DNA of 64,000 nt from Palsa-504 sp963769715 (lineage in GTDB: Bacteria; Actinomycetota; Actinomycetes; Streptosporangiales; Streptosporangiaceae). Below the pieces are notes generated by a model. That model was not told the DNA's origin, did not search any database, and worked only from the letters and a program-made list of their open reading frames with translations. The DNA lies in contig CAVYNE010000042.1 in the NCBI GenBank assembly GCA_963769715.1, forward strand, positions 1-64,000, written 5' to 3'. The position numbers and the translations under genes were made by a program. Positions 1 to 8,601 of the stretch are shown here, in pieces. How positions within the stretch are numbered: the stretch's first letter is position 1; each line of letters begins with the position of its first letter.

Positions 1-15
1 CACCGTCTCGCTCAT
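1..15 (-). CDS. 5' end of a gene that runs off the window (5 codons)
   Basis: Reading leftward, a GGAGG-like ribosome binding site at 17-22 precedes an ATG at 15, giving Met-Ser-Glu-Thr-Val before the window ends. It would be transcribed in the same direction as the decayed LuxR gene upstream of it. Nothing can be said about function; the call rests only on the ribosome binding site and start spacing. Confidence 0.35.
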
Positions 16-99
16 AAACCTCCGCTCGGCCGCTGCCGTCACCATTGCACCTCGCGTCGGGGAGAGCGACATCCCACAGATGGCATGAAAAACCGGTCG

Positions 100-2098
100 T
101 CACTCTTCCAGGAGGCCCAGCTCCCGGGACCGGGCGACCGCTTGGCTGCGTGAGGAGGCGCCCAGCTTGCGGTAGATCGATATCGCCTGCGACTTGACCG
201 TGTGCGGCGACAGGCACAGGTCGGCGCCAATTTCCGGGAATGACAGGTGCGTGGCGAGCATCGGCAGGACGCGCAGCTCGGCACCGGTCAGGGACGACGC
301 CCCGGGGACACTTGGCGCGTGGTCCTCCGACAGCTGAGTCCGAAGCGCCCGGGCCTGGCCGACCAGGGTGCCGAGGTCGGGCCGGTGCTTGAGCAGCTCA
401 TCGATTTCCCTCATCAGCGTCCTGGCCCCGGCTACGTCGGCCAGCGCGAGGTGTACGCAGGCGAGCTCGATCCGGGCCTGAACGGCGAGGTGGGGCATCG
501 CGTAGGTCACCACGGGCCGCAATCGCTGGGCGCTGACCAGCTGCTGGCGCACCGCGGGGACTTCTCCCCGGTGCATGGCGGCGCGGGCTTGCACCGCGCA
601 GTTAAGGAGGGTCTCCATTCCGATCCGGCGCAACGCCGTGCCTGCCTGCCCGGCCAGGACCTCGGCCTGGTTCCAGTCACCGCGCGCCATGGCCAGCAGC
701 GACCGCTCGCCCAGCGCCTCCGAGAGGGTCTCGTGCGCACCGACTTCCTCCGCGACGCCAACCGCGTCCTCCAGGTACGCGTCACCGCCGTCGAGGTCAC
801 CGGACAGTATGCGCGCGACCCCTTGGCAGAGCGCGGGTACCGCCGCCACGGTATTCGCGGTAGCGAATTTCTGCGCCGCCTCGTCCGCGTCCGCACGCAT
901 CTGCTCGATTCCTCGTCGGCACAAGATGGCCCGGACCACAGCGGCCCATCCCTCGGTGGAAGGGTCGTCGGGCCGTGCCGCGTCCCCGTACTGCCAGCGG
1001 TCAACCATGTCGGTCCATCGCTCGGCGTCGGCCGGCCGCCCCGTTTCCGCGGCGAGCAACGCGGCCCAGCAGCAGGTTCGACTGGGCCAGATCGGCCAGG
1101 GCCGCCGCGGAGCCGGGCAGCTCCAGCACGGCCTCGCAGAGCGGCGCGCACATCCGCTCCAGCACCGCGGTCCGGGTCAGGAACACGCGATGCCGCCGGG
1201 AGATCCGCGCCAGGAATTCCGATTCCATGTACTCGCTGACCAGCCGGTCCGCGCCGCCGAACGAGACTGCCGCCGTCCCGAGCGGGCCTCCTTCGCGCAG
1301 ATACAGCGCCGCCAGGTACAGCCCGACTGGCCACCCTTCGGTCCGCTGATGCAGTGCCGCTACGTCATCCTCGCCGAGCGTCACCTCAGCCGAGCGCAGC
1401 AGCGAGTCCGCCTCCTGGCAGCTCAGCATCAGGTCGCCCGGGCCGATCTCCAATATCCGGCCTTGGGCGCGCAGCCGCGCGATCCGCAGCGGTGGCTCGT
1501 TCCGGCCCGCCAGCACCAGCCGTGAGCCGCCCGGCACGTGATCGGCCAGCACCGACAGCGCGTCCCGGCATTCGCGGTTATGCAGCAGGTGCACGTCATC
1601 CAGCACCAGCATTACCGGCGCGGTCATCGACCAGAACGCCGATCCGAGCCGTGGCACCACCGAGCCAGGCACCGAACTCACCGGCGAGGCCAGCGCCTCG
1701 AAGACCCGGCTGCCGACCGGCTGCACCGCATCCAGCGCCTTGGCCACGTAGCTGAGCAGGACCTTCGGGTCGTTGTCTTGCTCGTCGACCGACAGCCACG
1801 CGAAGGCCTGGCCGCTGTGCTCGGCCCAGTGTGACAGCAAGGTCGTCTTCCCGTAACCGGGCGGCGCGACCACCGAGACAATCGGACGGGAATCGTCTCG
1901 CGTCAGCCGTTCGATCAGCGATGACCGGCGGATCGTCCCGGACCGTACCGGGGGAGGGCGGAGCTTGGACGCGATGAGGTCGACCCCCGGCCCAGCCGTC
2001 CGCTGGGCCGGGATGGGCCGCTCACGTACGTTACTGTCCCTCACGCCTAATACCGCATCTCTCCAGACGGTGTGCCGTTCCATGGTCTTGTGCAGCAT
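100..2098 (-). pseudogene. Decayed LAL/MalT-type LuxR regulator with an internal deletion and frameshift
   Basis: Two reading frames together form one large ATP-dependent LuxR-family activator. The N-terminal part (2098 to about 1065) has a Walker A motif, APPGYGKTTLL, at residues 78-88 and a Walker B motif, VMLVLDDVH. The C-terminal part (about 1060 to 100) ends in a LuxR helix-turn-helix containing SPHTVKSQAISIYRKLG. Near 1055-1078 one frame reads SNLLLG and the other AALLAAETGRP. In intact members of this family roughly a hundred residues separate those two points, so the scar looks like a deletion plus frameshift rather than a single-base error (family knowledge, not computed). The protein cannot be made whole. 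A programmed frameshift seems unlikely because the middle domain is missing. Confidence 0.8.
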
Positions 2099-2402
2099 TT
2101 ATCACGTCAAGAGAAGATAGCTGCGGGAAAGCGGCAGCAGACAAGTCGCGCAGGCTAGCCAGCTCGCGCCGTATCGGGCGGTCCCGGTGCACGAGGGGGG
2201 ACATGACATGGTCACTGGCAGTCAGGAAGCCCGCGGTATGGCTCACGGGGCCGTCGGATCGGGCGGCCCGGCCACCTTCACGACATGGGGAACAGTGCGC
2301 GTGCCGGTCGACAGATAACCAGCAGCGGGAGCCTCGGCAGATTCTGCCGCTCGCGGGATCACCCGCGGAGCATGATTCGCGGCTTGCTGATCGGCACTCT
2401 GC
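2099..2402. other. Intergenic stretch without a convincing gene
   Basis: About 300 bases between the LuxR pseudogene start and the YccF fragment. Open frames here have atypical composition and no recognisable family. It presumably held the promoter of the LuxR gene. No hairpin or repeat stood out. Confidence 0.4.
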
Positions 2403-2600
2403 TCATGACCCTGCTAGCGGTGCGCTGCCGGGGTAACCATCGACGGGCCCGATGCGGACCCCGAGCGGCAGCAGGGTTATCGGGATGATCTTGAAGTTGG
2501 CGATGGCGAGCGGGATGCCGATGATCGTCAGGAAGAGCGCGATCCCGGTGATCACACGTCCGAGCGCGAGCCACCAGCCGACCAGGACTACCCACAGCAC
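2403..2600 (-). pseudogene. C-terminal half of a YccF-type membrane protein (fragment)
   Basis: A 65-residue frame from a GTG at 2600 resembles the second repeat of YccF inner-membrane proteins: a WWLALG segment, then ITGIALFLTIIGIPLAIANF and ITLLPLG. Full-length YccF has two such repeats in about 120 residues, and here the first is absent. In-frame codons upstream (reading P-A-G-R-N) lead into the GTG without a ribosome binding site. The tail after PLG is also unlike the family. It is probably a truncated remnant; a very short functional membrane peptide cannot be excluded. Confidence 0.6.
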
Positions 2601-2766
2601 GTTCCTCCCCGCCGGCCGGCTGACTCAGTTGCTCACATCCCAGCACCGGCCGGGGCGCCGGGGCTCATTCCCGCCGGGTGATGACGGTGCCGCGTTCTTG
2701 AGCGATCGTGTCCGTGGCCGCATTGAATCTAAGGGCCGTTCGTCCAGGAACGAGACAGGAGCACCA

Positions 2767-3381
2767 GTGGAATCCGGCGAATATAGCGCGCCACCAGAAC
2801 CCGCCCTGGCCATGGCTGAGTCATGGCAGGCGACGCTGGTTCTCGGCGTACTGACACTGATCCTCGGGATCATCGTGAGCTTTCACCCGACGGGGTCGCT
2901 GAACTTCGTCGCGGTCCTGATCGGCATCCTCATGATCCTCTCGGGGATCTTCCACCTGGTCCGCGTATTCGGCCGCGACGAATCGCACCGGGTATGGCTG
3001 GGCGTGGCCGGCCTGCTGTTTATCGTCATCGGCGTCGTCCTGATCCGCCATCTGCATCTGACCGTTGCGCTCATCGGCCTGTTCGTGGGCATCACCTGGG
3101 TCGTGCAGGGCGTGACCGCGCTTATCGGGGGAATCACAGGCGGCGCCCGCGAAGGAAGGGGCTGGTGGATCGCCTTCGGCGTGGTGAGCCTCATCGCCGG
3201 GATCGTGGTCGCGGCCACCCCTACCTCCTCGCTGACCGTCCTGGCCGCGCTGCTCGGCATCTGGTTCATCATCATGGGCCTCTTCGAGATCATCGGCGGA
3301 TTCATGCTCAGGCGACTGGTCCGCACCCAGGAGTCAGCCCTGGCCGGGCCCAACGGCAGTGCCGTAAGAACGGGTAGCTAG
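2767..3381 (+). CDS. HdeD-family (DUF308) membrane protein
   Basis: A 204-residue integral membrane protein made almost entirely of hydrophobic helices with Gly/Ile-rich segments such as VLGVLTLILGIIVSF and GILMILSGIFHLV. This is the six-helix pattern of the HdeD/DUF308 family, first known from enterobacterial acid resistance; its role in actinomycetes is undefined. The GTG at 2767 is preferred over longer upstream frames because AGGAG at 2757-2761 is correctly spaced and the upstream sequence is not membrane-like. It stands alone, followed by a gap of more than 300 bases before phaC. Confidence 0.8.
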   Translation: MESGEYSAPPEPALAMAESWQATLVLGVLTLILGIIVSFHPTGSLNFVAVLIGILMILSGIFHLVRVFGRDESHRVWLGVAGLLFIVIGVVLIRHLHLTVALIGLFVGITWVVQGVTALIGGITGGAREGRGWWIAFGVVSLIAGIVVAATPTSSLTVLAALLGIWFIIMGLFEIIGGFMLRRLVRTQESALAGPNGSAVRTGS

Positions 3382-3720
3382 GGCCCGGCGGGGGCCGACG
3401 GCGAGCGGCAGCAGGTCGGCGAGCGGCACGGCCAGGTCCGCGCCGCGGCCCGGGCAGCTGACCGGGGCGGGGTGGATGTGGCGTTCGAGGCGGCGGGAAG
3501 CCCTAGCGGCATACACGGCCAGAGGGCTTTGATATGAGAGGACCCTCTGCTCTTAGGCGTTCCCCCCGGCGCTGCCTTAAGGTCTGGAGATACGGTGTTC
3601 TCCCAGCTTCAGCCTGGGCGGGCGGGCAGCTACGGATCGAATTGTCATCTTTACGCGCGTACCAGGGCCAAGTAGCGTCGGAGGGGTTCCCTGCGTAGCG
3701 TCGCACCAGGAGGCATGGAT
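3382..3720. other. Intergenic region upstream of phaC
   Basis: No gene is supported here. The last bases contain AGGAGG (about 3708-3713), which sets the phaC start at 3721 rather than the ATG at 3715. The promoter of the polyhydroxyalkanoate genes must lie here, but I could not assign -35/-10 boxes with confidence. Confidence 0.5.
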
Positions 3721-5433
3721 ATGACCGCACAGGAAACGGCGTGGCAAGCCGCAGAATCAGCCGCAGCCGCGCTGGCCCCCGATGCCGATGTGCTCGCTTC
3801 GGTGGATGCGGCAGGGCTGGGCACTTCTACGTTCGCGGTGATGCGGCGCGCCGCCACTAAACCGGCCGCCACGACGGCCGCTGCGCTGCGCTACTGGACT
3901 AGCGTCGCGATGGCCGGGCCGGTCGCCGCGGCTCGCTGGATGGGCATGGAGGCGCCGCCGCCGGTCCCTGTCCCGGAGGGCGACAAGCGGTTCGCGGACC
4001 GGGCCTGGACCGACAATCCGGCCTTCTTCGCCGTCCGTCAGGCGCACCTGGCCGCGTCGCGGCTGGTCAACGACCTGCTCGAGGCCGGGGCGGGGAACAC
4101 CGTGGACGACGCCAAGGCCGCGATCGCGACCGGCTTCCTGATGGACGCGCTCGCGCCGACGAACTTCCTGCTGACCAATCCGGCCGCGCTCAAGCGGGTG
4201 TTCGAGACCGGCGGGACCAGCCTGGTCGCCGGGGCCAGCCATTTCGTCGACGACGTACTCAACAACGGCGGCCGGCCGCGCCAGGTCGACACCCGGCCGT
4301 TCCGGGTCGGCGAGAACCTCGCCGCCACCCCGGGCAAGGTCGTGTTCAAGAACGACCTGATGGAGCTCATCCAGTACGCGCCGCAGACGCCCGAGGTCCG
4401 CGCGGTCCCGGTGCTGGCCAGCCCGCCGTGGATCAACAAGTACTACGTCATGGACCTGGCGCCCGACCGCAGCTTCCTGGAGTGGGCGGTACAGCACGAG
4501 CGGACCGTGTTCGCGATCTCCTACCGCAACCCGGACTCCTCCATGGGCGGCGTGACGCTCGACGATTATCTCATTCACGGCCCGCGGGAAGCGTTCGACG
4601 TCATCGCCGAGATCACCGGCGCGCCCAAGATCGACATCATCGGCTTGTGCCTCGGTGGCGCGCTGACCGCCATGCTGGCGGCGTACCTCACCGAGAAGGG
4701 CGACGACAGGATCGGCTCGATCACGCTGCTCAACACCCTGCTCGACTACAGCGAGCCTGGGATCCTCGGCGCCTTCACCGACGAGAAGACGGTGCGGCGG
4801 CTGGAGAAGCAGATGGCGGAGAAGGGCGTCCTGGAGGGCAGCCAGATGGCGGGCACCTTCGATATGCTGCGCGCCAACGACCTGATCTTCAACTACGTGG
4901 TCTCCAACTGGCTGATGGGGCAGGAGCCGCCGGCGTTCGACATCCTGGCCTGGAACGGCGACAGCACCCGCATGCCGGCCGCCATGCACTCGTTCTACCT
5001 GCGCTCGCTGTACATGCGCAACGAGCTGGCCCGGGGCGAACTCGAGCTGGTCGGCCAGCAGCTGTCCCTGTCCTCGGTAAAGAACGACACGTACGTGGTG
5101 GGCGCGATCAACGACCACATCGTGCCCTGGCACGGGTCTTACAAGACCGGCGGGCTGATGGGCGGCCACGTTCGGTACGTGCTGTCCAGCGGCGGACATA
5201 TCGCCGGCATCGTCAACCCTCCCGGCCCGAAGGCCTGGTACGAGGCGGCCGAGTACACAAGCCTCGACCCGGAGGCCTGGCGCCGCGCTAACAGCAAGCA
5301 TCGCGGATCGTGGTGGGAGGACTGGACCGCCTGGTCCGACACCCGCGCGGGCGCGCGCATCAAGCCACCGCACATGGGCAGCAGGCAACACCGGGCCATC
5401 GCGGACGCTCCAGGAGAGTACGTGTTCGGATGA
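3721..5433 (+). CDS. phaC: Class I-type polyhydroxyalkanoate synthase
   Basis: This 570-residue enzyme polymerises (R)-3-hydroxyacyl-CoA into storage polyester at the granule surface. The PhaC N-terminal domain is followed by an alpha/beta-hydrolase fold with the lipase-like box GLCLGG, so the nucleophile is Cys310. The other triad members are Asp465 (NDHIVPW) and His493 (GGHIAG). Length and motifs fit class I/II synthases that act without PhaE or PhaR. The ATG at 3721 is chosen because AGGAGG is well spaced. The acetoacetyl-CoA reductase gene follows after 65 bases, so the two probably form an operon that makes and polymerises hydroxybutyryl-CoA. No thiolase gene is adjacent. Confidence 0.92.
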   Translation: MTAQETAWQAAESAAAALAPDADVLASVDAAGLGTSTFAVMRRAATKPAATTAAALRYWTSVAMAGPVAAARWMGMEAPPPVPVPEGDKRFADRAWTDNPAFFAVRQAHLAASRLVNDLLEAGAGNTVDDAKAAIATGFLMDALAPTNFLLTNPAALKRVFETGGTSLVAGASHFVDDVLNNGGRPRQVDTRPFRVGENLAATPGKVVFKNDLMELIQYAPQTPEVRAVPVLASPPWINKYYVMDLAPDRSFLEWAVQHERTVFAISYRNPDSSMGGVTLDDYLIHGPREAFDVIAEITGAPKIDIIGLCLGGALTAMLAAYLTEKGDDRIGSITLLNTLLDYSEPGILGAFTDEKTVRRLEKQMAEKGVLEGSQMAGTFDMLRANDLIFNYVVSNWLMGQEPPAFDILAWNGDSTRMPAAMHSFYLRSLYMRNELARGELELVGQQLSLSSVKNDTYVVGAINDHIVPWHGSYKTGGLMGGHVRYVLSSGGHIAGIVNPPGPKAWYEAAEYTSLDPEAWRRANSKHRGSWWEDWTAWSDTRAGARIKPPHMGSRQHRAIADAPGEYVFG

Positions 5434-5498
5434 CAGTGCCGGCCGGTCCGGGCCGGCCGGTCCTGGGGCTTGCTACCACACCGAACGGAGGTAACACC

Positions 5499-6239
5499 AT
5501 GGCAGACATGACAGGGCAGGTCGCACTGGTGACCGGCGGGACCCGCGGCATCGGGCTGGCCATCTGCGAACGGCTGATGGACCGCGGCATCACGGTGGCG
5601 GCCGGGTTCGCCGGCCGGCACGATCACGCCCAGCAGTTCGCCGAGAAGTACGCCGACCGGGGCGTGAGCATCCACCAAGGCAACATCGGCTCCAACGACG
5701 ACTGCATGCGGGTCATCGGCGAGGTCCTGGACCGGCATGGGCACCTGGACATCCTGGTCAACAACGCCGGCATCACCGTGGACAAGACGGTGCGGAAGAT
5801 GGCCCCCGAGGAATGGGACCACGTCATCCACGTCAATCTGTCCGGCACGTTCTACATGTCCCGGGGGATCCTGCAGCACATGCTCGACCGCTCCTACGGC
5901 CGGATCATCAACATCTCCTCGGTCATCGGCTCGGCCGGCGGGTTCGGCCAGGCCAACTACGCGGCGGCCAAGTCCGGCCTGTTCGGGCTGACGATGAGCC
6001 TGGCCCTGGAAACCGCCAGCAAGGGCATTACCGTCAATACCGTCACGCCCGGGTACATCAGCACCGAGATGACCGAGGCGGTGCCCGCCAACGTGATGGA
6101 GAAGCTCGTCGAACGTATCCCGGTGGGCCGGCTCGGCGAGCCGAACGAGGTGGCCCGCGTGGTGGAGTTCCTCGCCGACCCCGAATCGGGCTACATCACC
6201 GGCCAAGTGTATCCGGTCAACGGCGGTCTTTACATGTAG
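5499..6239 (+). CDS. phaB: Acetoacetyl-CoA reductase (short-chain dehydrogenase)
   Basis: A 246-residue classical SDR. The nucleotide-binding motif TGGTRGIG is at residues 12-19, NNAG near 88-91, Ser140/141, and the catalytic pair Tyr154-Lys158 (YAAAK). The end (GQVYPVNGGLYM) is typical of PhaB/FabG proteins. PhaB reduces acetoacetyl-CoA with NADPH to (R)-3-hydroxybutyryl-CoA, the substrate of PhaC encoded just upstream. The ATG at 5499 has CGGAGGT at the right distance; longer frames run back into phaC. FabG activity cannot be excluded by sequence, but the position after phaC favours PhaB. Confidence 0.88.
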   Translation: MADMTGQVALVTGGTRGIGLAICERLMDRGITVAAGFAGRHDHAQQFAEKYADRGVSIHQGNIGSNDDCMRVIGEVLDRHGHLDILVNNAGITVDKTVRKMAPEEWDHVIHVNLSGTFYMSRGILQHMLDRSYGRIINISSVIGSAGGFGQANYAAAKSGLFGLTMSLALETASKGITVNTVTPGYISTEMTEAVPANVMEKLVERIPVGRLGEPNEVARVVEFLADPESGYITGQVYPVNGGLYM

Positions 6240-6296
6240 GCGCTGCTTGGCCGGGTCGCTGCGATTACGGCCATCCTCTGAGGTGAGAAGGACGGG

Positions 6297-7373
6297 ATGG
6301 CTGAGGCAGGAGCCAGGGGGGCCGAGGACTTCGCCGGGCGGATGCTCCACACGATGAATGAGGCCGCCCTGGCCCTGATGGTGAGCGTGGGCCACCGCAC
6401 GGGACTGTTCGACGTCATGGCCGCGATGCCCGCGGCAACGAGCGCGGAGATCGCCTCGAGCGCAGCGCTCGACGAACGGTACGTCCGGGAATGGCTGGCG
6501 GTGATGACCACCGGGAGAATCGTCGATCACGATGACGCGACGAGATCCTTTTCGCTGCCCGCCGATCACGCCGCCTGGCTCACCCGGGCCGCCGGACGGA
6601 GCAACCTCGCGGTAGGAATGCAGTACATCGGGCTGCTGGCGCTGGTCGAAGATCAGATCGTGGACTGCTTCCGCAACGGCGGCGGAGTTCCGTACTCGGC
6701 GTTCCCGAAATTCCAGGCGATCATGGCCGAGGACAGCAGCGCCGTTCACGATGCCACCCTGATCGACATGACGTTGCCGCTTGTTCCCGGCCTGATCGAC
6801 AGGCTGCGGCACGGTATCGACGTCGCGGACGTCGGCTGCGGTTCCGGTCATGCCGTCAACCTGATGGCCGAGGCATTTCCCCGGTCACGATTCGTCGGAT
6901 TCGACCTTTCCGACACCGGAATCGCCGCGGCTCGCGCGGAGGCCGATCGCGAAAACCTCACGAATGCGCGGTTCGAGAAACGCGACGCCGCCCATCTCGG
7001 CGAGATCACCCGGTTCGACTTCATCACCACATTCGACTCGGTGCACGACCAGGCCAGGCCGGACCTGATGCTCGCCGGGATCGCCCGGGCATTGCGCCCC
7101 GATGGTGTCTACCTCTGCGTCGATACCTCAGCCTCCAGCGAGCTCACGGATAACGTGGACCACCCGCTCGGACCATTCCTGTACACGGTCTCGTGCATGC
7201 ATTGCATGACCGTCTCCCTCGCCGACGGCGGAATGGGCCTGGGCACGATGTGGGGAGAGCAGACGGCACGAAAGATGCTCGGCGATGCGGGCTTCTCCTC
7301 CATCGAGGCCGTCCGTGTCGACGGCGACATCGTCAATGCATACATCATTGCCACCAAGTTGGCTGAGGCGTAG
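6297..7373 (+). CDS. Class I SAM-dependent methyltransferase with winged-helix N-terminus
   Basis: A 358-residue protein. Residues 20-100 resemble the dimerisation/winged-helix region seen in small-molecule and Rv2258c-like methyltransferases, and the SAM-binding glycine motif DVGCGSG lies at 178-184. A second acidic motif (FVGFDLS) follows about 25 residues later. The substrate is not predictable. It follows phaB by 57 bases and may be co-transcribed, though it has no known role in polyester metabolism. Its last 246 bases overlap, on the opposite strand, the 3' end of the PAP2 gene. Confidence 0.8.
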   Translation: MAEAGARGAEDFAGRMLHTMNEAALALMVSVGHRTGLFDVMAAMPAATSAEIASSAALDERYVREWLAVMTTGRIVDHDDATRSFSLPADHAAWLTRAAGRSNLAVGMQYIGLLALVEDQIVDCFRNGGGVPYSAFPKFQAIMAEDSSAVHDATLIDMTLPLVPGLIDRLRHGIDVADVGCGSGHAVNLMAEAFPRSRFVGFDLSDTGIAAARAEADRENLTNARFEKRDAAHLGEITRFDFITTFDSVHDQARPDLMLAGIARALRPDGVYLCVDTSASSELTDNVDHPLGPFLYTVSCMHCMTVSLADGGMGLGTMWGEQTARKMLGDAGFSSIEAVRVDGDIVNAYIIATKLAEA

Positions 7374-8159
7374 CCGCCTGATCAGCGGCGCATTAGGGGG
7401 TATCTGCCGGTCCCGGGCCAGTAGCGGGGTGAAGAACCACCACAGGACCAGCGCGATACCAGCGCCGACCGCTACGCCCTCGAACGTATCGGTCAGCCAG
7501 TGCGCGCGCAGGTAGGTCCGGCAGCACATCATCAGTACGGCGGCGATGGCTACGCCGATCAGCGGCAGCCTCCGGTGGCCGGGTCGGCTCAACGCGGCGA
7601 CCAGGGCGAGCCCGACGACGACGGTGGTGATGACGTGGCCTGACGGAAAGGAGCCGAAATCGGCCCGCACGAGGGGGTGCGGTGGCCGCGGCCGCTCCAC
7701 GAGATGCTTGATCAGCTGAGAAGCGCCTGATCCGCAGCCCTCGGCCAGCGCCAGGAACACAGCCGTCCAGATGCGCCGGCGCCACAGCAGCAGCACGACC
7801 ATGATGGCCACCACGATCGTGCCGCCCCATGGACCGGCCACATAGCTCAGCACCTCCGCGGCGCGGGTCAGCGGTACGGCCTGCCAGGTGGTTACCACCG
7901 AAAGCCACCAACGGTCGAGCCCGGCGGTGGGAGGCCGCACCGGGTCGGCCGCTATCACGGCTGCGAACGCGGCGGCTGTCGCCAGCAGGGCCAGCCCGGC
8001 GGCCAGCATGACGGGGTGCCCACGCTGCTCGGGCTTGGTGTCCAGCGATTCTTGCTGAGTGTCTGGTGGCTCTTGATGGGTGTCCGACGGCTCCTGCGTG
8101 TCCAGCGGCTCTTGCCGGGCGGCCTCGTTCCCGAAGCGCGACGTCGGCTTTCGTTTCAT
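7128..8159 (-). CDS. PAP2-family membrane phosphatase
   Basis: A 343-residue frame with the three PAP2 signatures: K151-x4-RP (KHLVERPRPP), PSGH at 172-175, and R214-x5-H220-x3-D224. Hydrophobic helices surround them, so it is probably an integral-membrane lipid or isoprenoid phosphate phosphatase. Residues 16-44 are a degenerate repeat of Gln-Glu-Pro-x-Asp-Thr units, a hydrophilic cytoplasmic tail. The family fold ends near residue 262; everything after that is antisense to the methyltransferase gene and looks non-native. The original stop codon may have been lost, or the tail is tolerated. No close partner gene is evident. Confidence 0.82.
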   Translation of the reverse strand: MKRKPTSRFGNEAARQEPLDTQEPSDTHQEPPDTQQESLDTKPEQRGHPVMLAAGLALLATAAAFAAVIAADPVRPPTAGLDRWWLSVVTTWQAVPLTRAAEVLSYVAGPWGGTIVVAIMVVLLLWRRRIWTAVFLALAEGCGSGASQLIKHLVERPRPPHPLVRADFGSFPSGHVITTVVVGLALVAALSRPGHRRLPLIGVAIAAVLMMCCRTYLRAHWLTDTFEGVAVGAGIALVLWWFFTPLLARDRQIPPNAPLIRRLRLSQLGGNDVCIDDVAVDTDGLDGGEARIAEHLSCRLLSPHRAQAHSAVGEGDGHAMHARDRVQEWSERVVHVIRELAGG

Positions 8160-8308
8160 GGCTGGTGCCGTTCGTCCATCCGGATCAGGGCGGAACTTGG
8201 GATTTCTCTTAGCTTCCCAGATTGACCGCGGCCAATCACGGCCGGCTCACGGCCGGCGGTGACCGAGACCCGCCGGTATCGTGACCCTGCCGAAATGGGA
8301 GGCCAAGA

Positions 8309-8601
8309 GTGAGAATGCGCAAGACCGCGCTGGGCAGGGCTAAGGTCGGCAAGGTTCGTAGCAAGATCATCGCGGCGGACCTCGCCGTTATGGCCCGCAT
8401 CTCAGCCGCCAACTCACTGGTGCCGGAGAAGGCCCTGCCCGCGCTGAGCCGCGCCGCCAATTACAGCGGCCTGTGGATGGGCATCGCCGCGGTCCTGGGC
8501 ATCCACCGAGGACAAATGGGCCGGCGCGCGGCCTTGCGGGGCGTGGTCAGTATCGCGATTGCGAGCACGGCGAGCAATGTGCTGGGCAAGGGCCTGGCGC
8601 C
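8309..8601 (+). pseudogene. 5' part of a second PAP2-like gene, cut by an IS4-family element
   Basis: A GTG start with GGGAGG upstream opens a frame reading ...AADLAVMARISAANS...RAALRGVVSIAIASTASNVLGKGLAP. This matches the N-terminal region of PAP2 proteins that precedes the K-x-RP motif. The insertion sequence begins at 8602. Past it, 10347-10412 encodes RPRNVPAGERPSG...VATVSAPS, similar to the family's RRPRP...TVSFPSGH segment, but in another frame; joining through one target-site copy gives a stop. The remainder is lost at the 42-bp repeat. The gene is dead, and its frame was damaged by more than the insertion. Confidence 0.65.

Noticed and set aside
2452..2766. Long N-terminal extension of the HdeD-like protein
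   Set aside because: The extension is antisense to the YccF fragment and lacks a ribosome binding site, whereas GTG 2767 has AGGAG.
3757..5391. Long open frame antisense to phaC (544 codons)
   Set aside because: It mirrors phaC codon positions and encodes Arg/Val/His-rich sequence with no domains. Long antisense frames are expected in high-GC genes.
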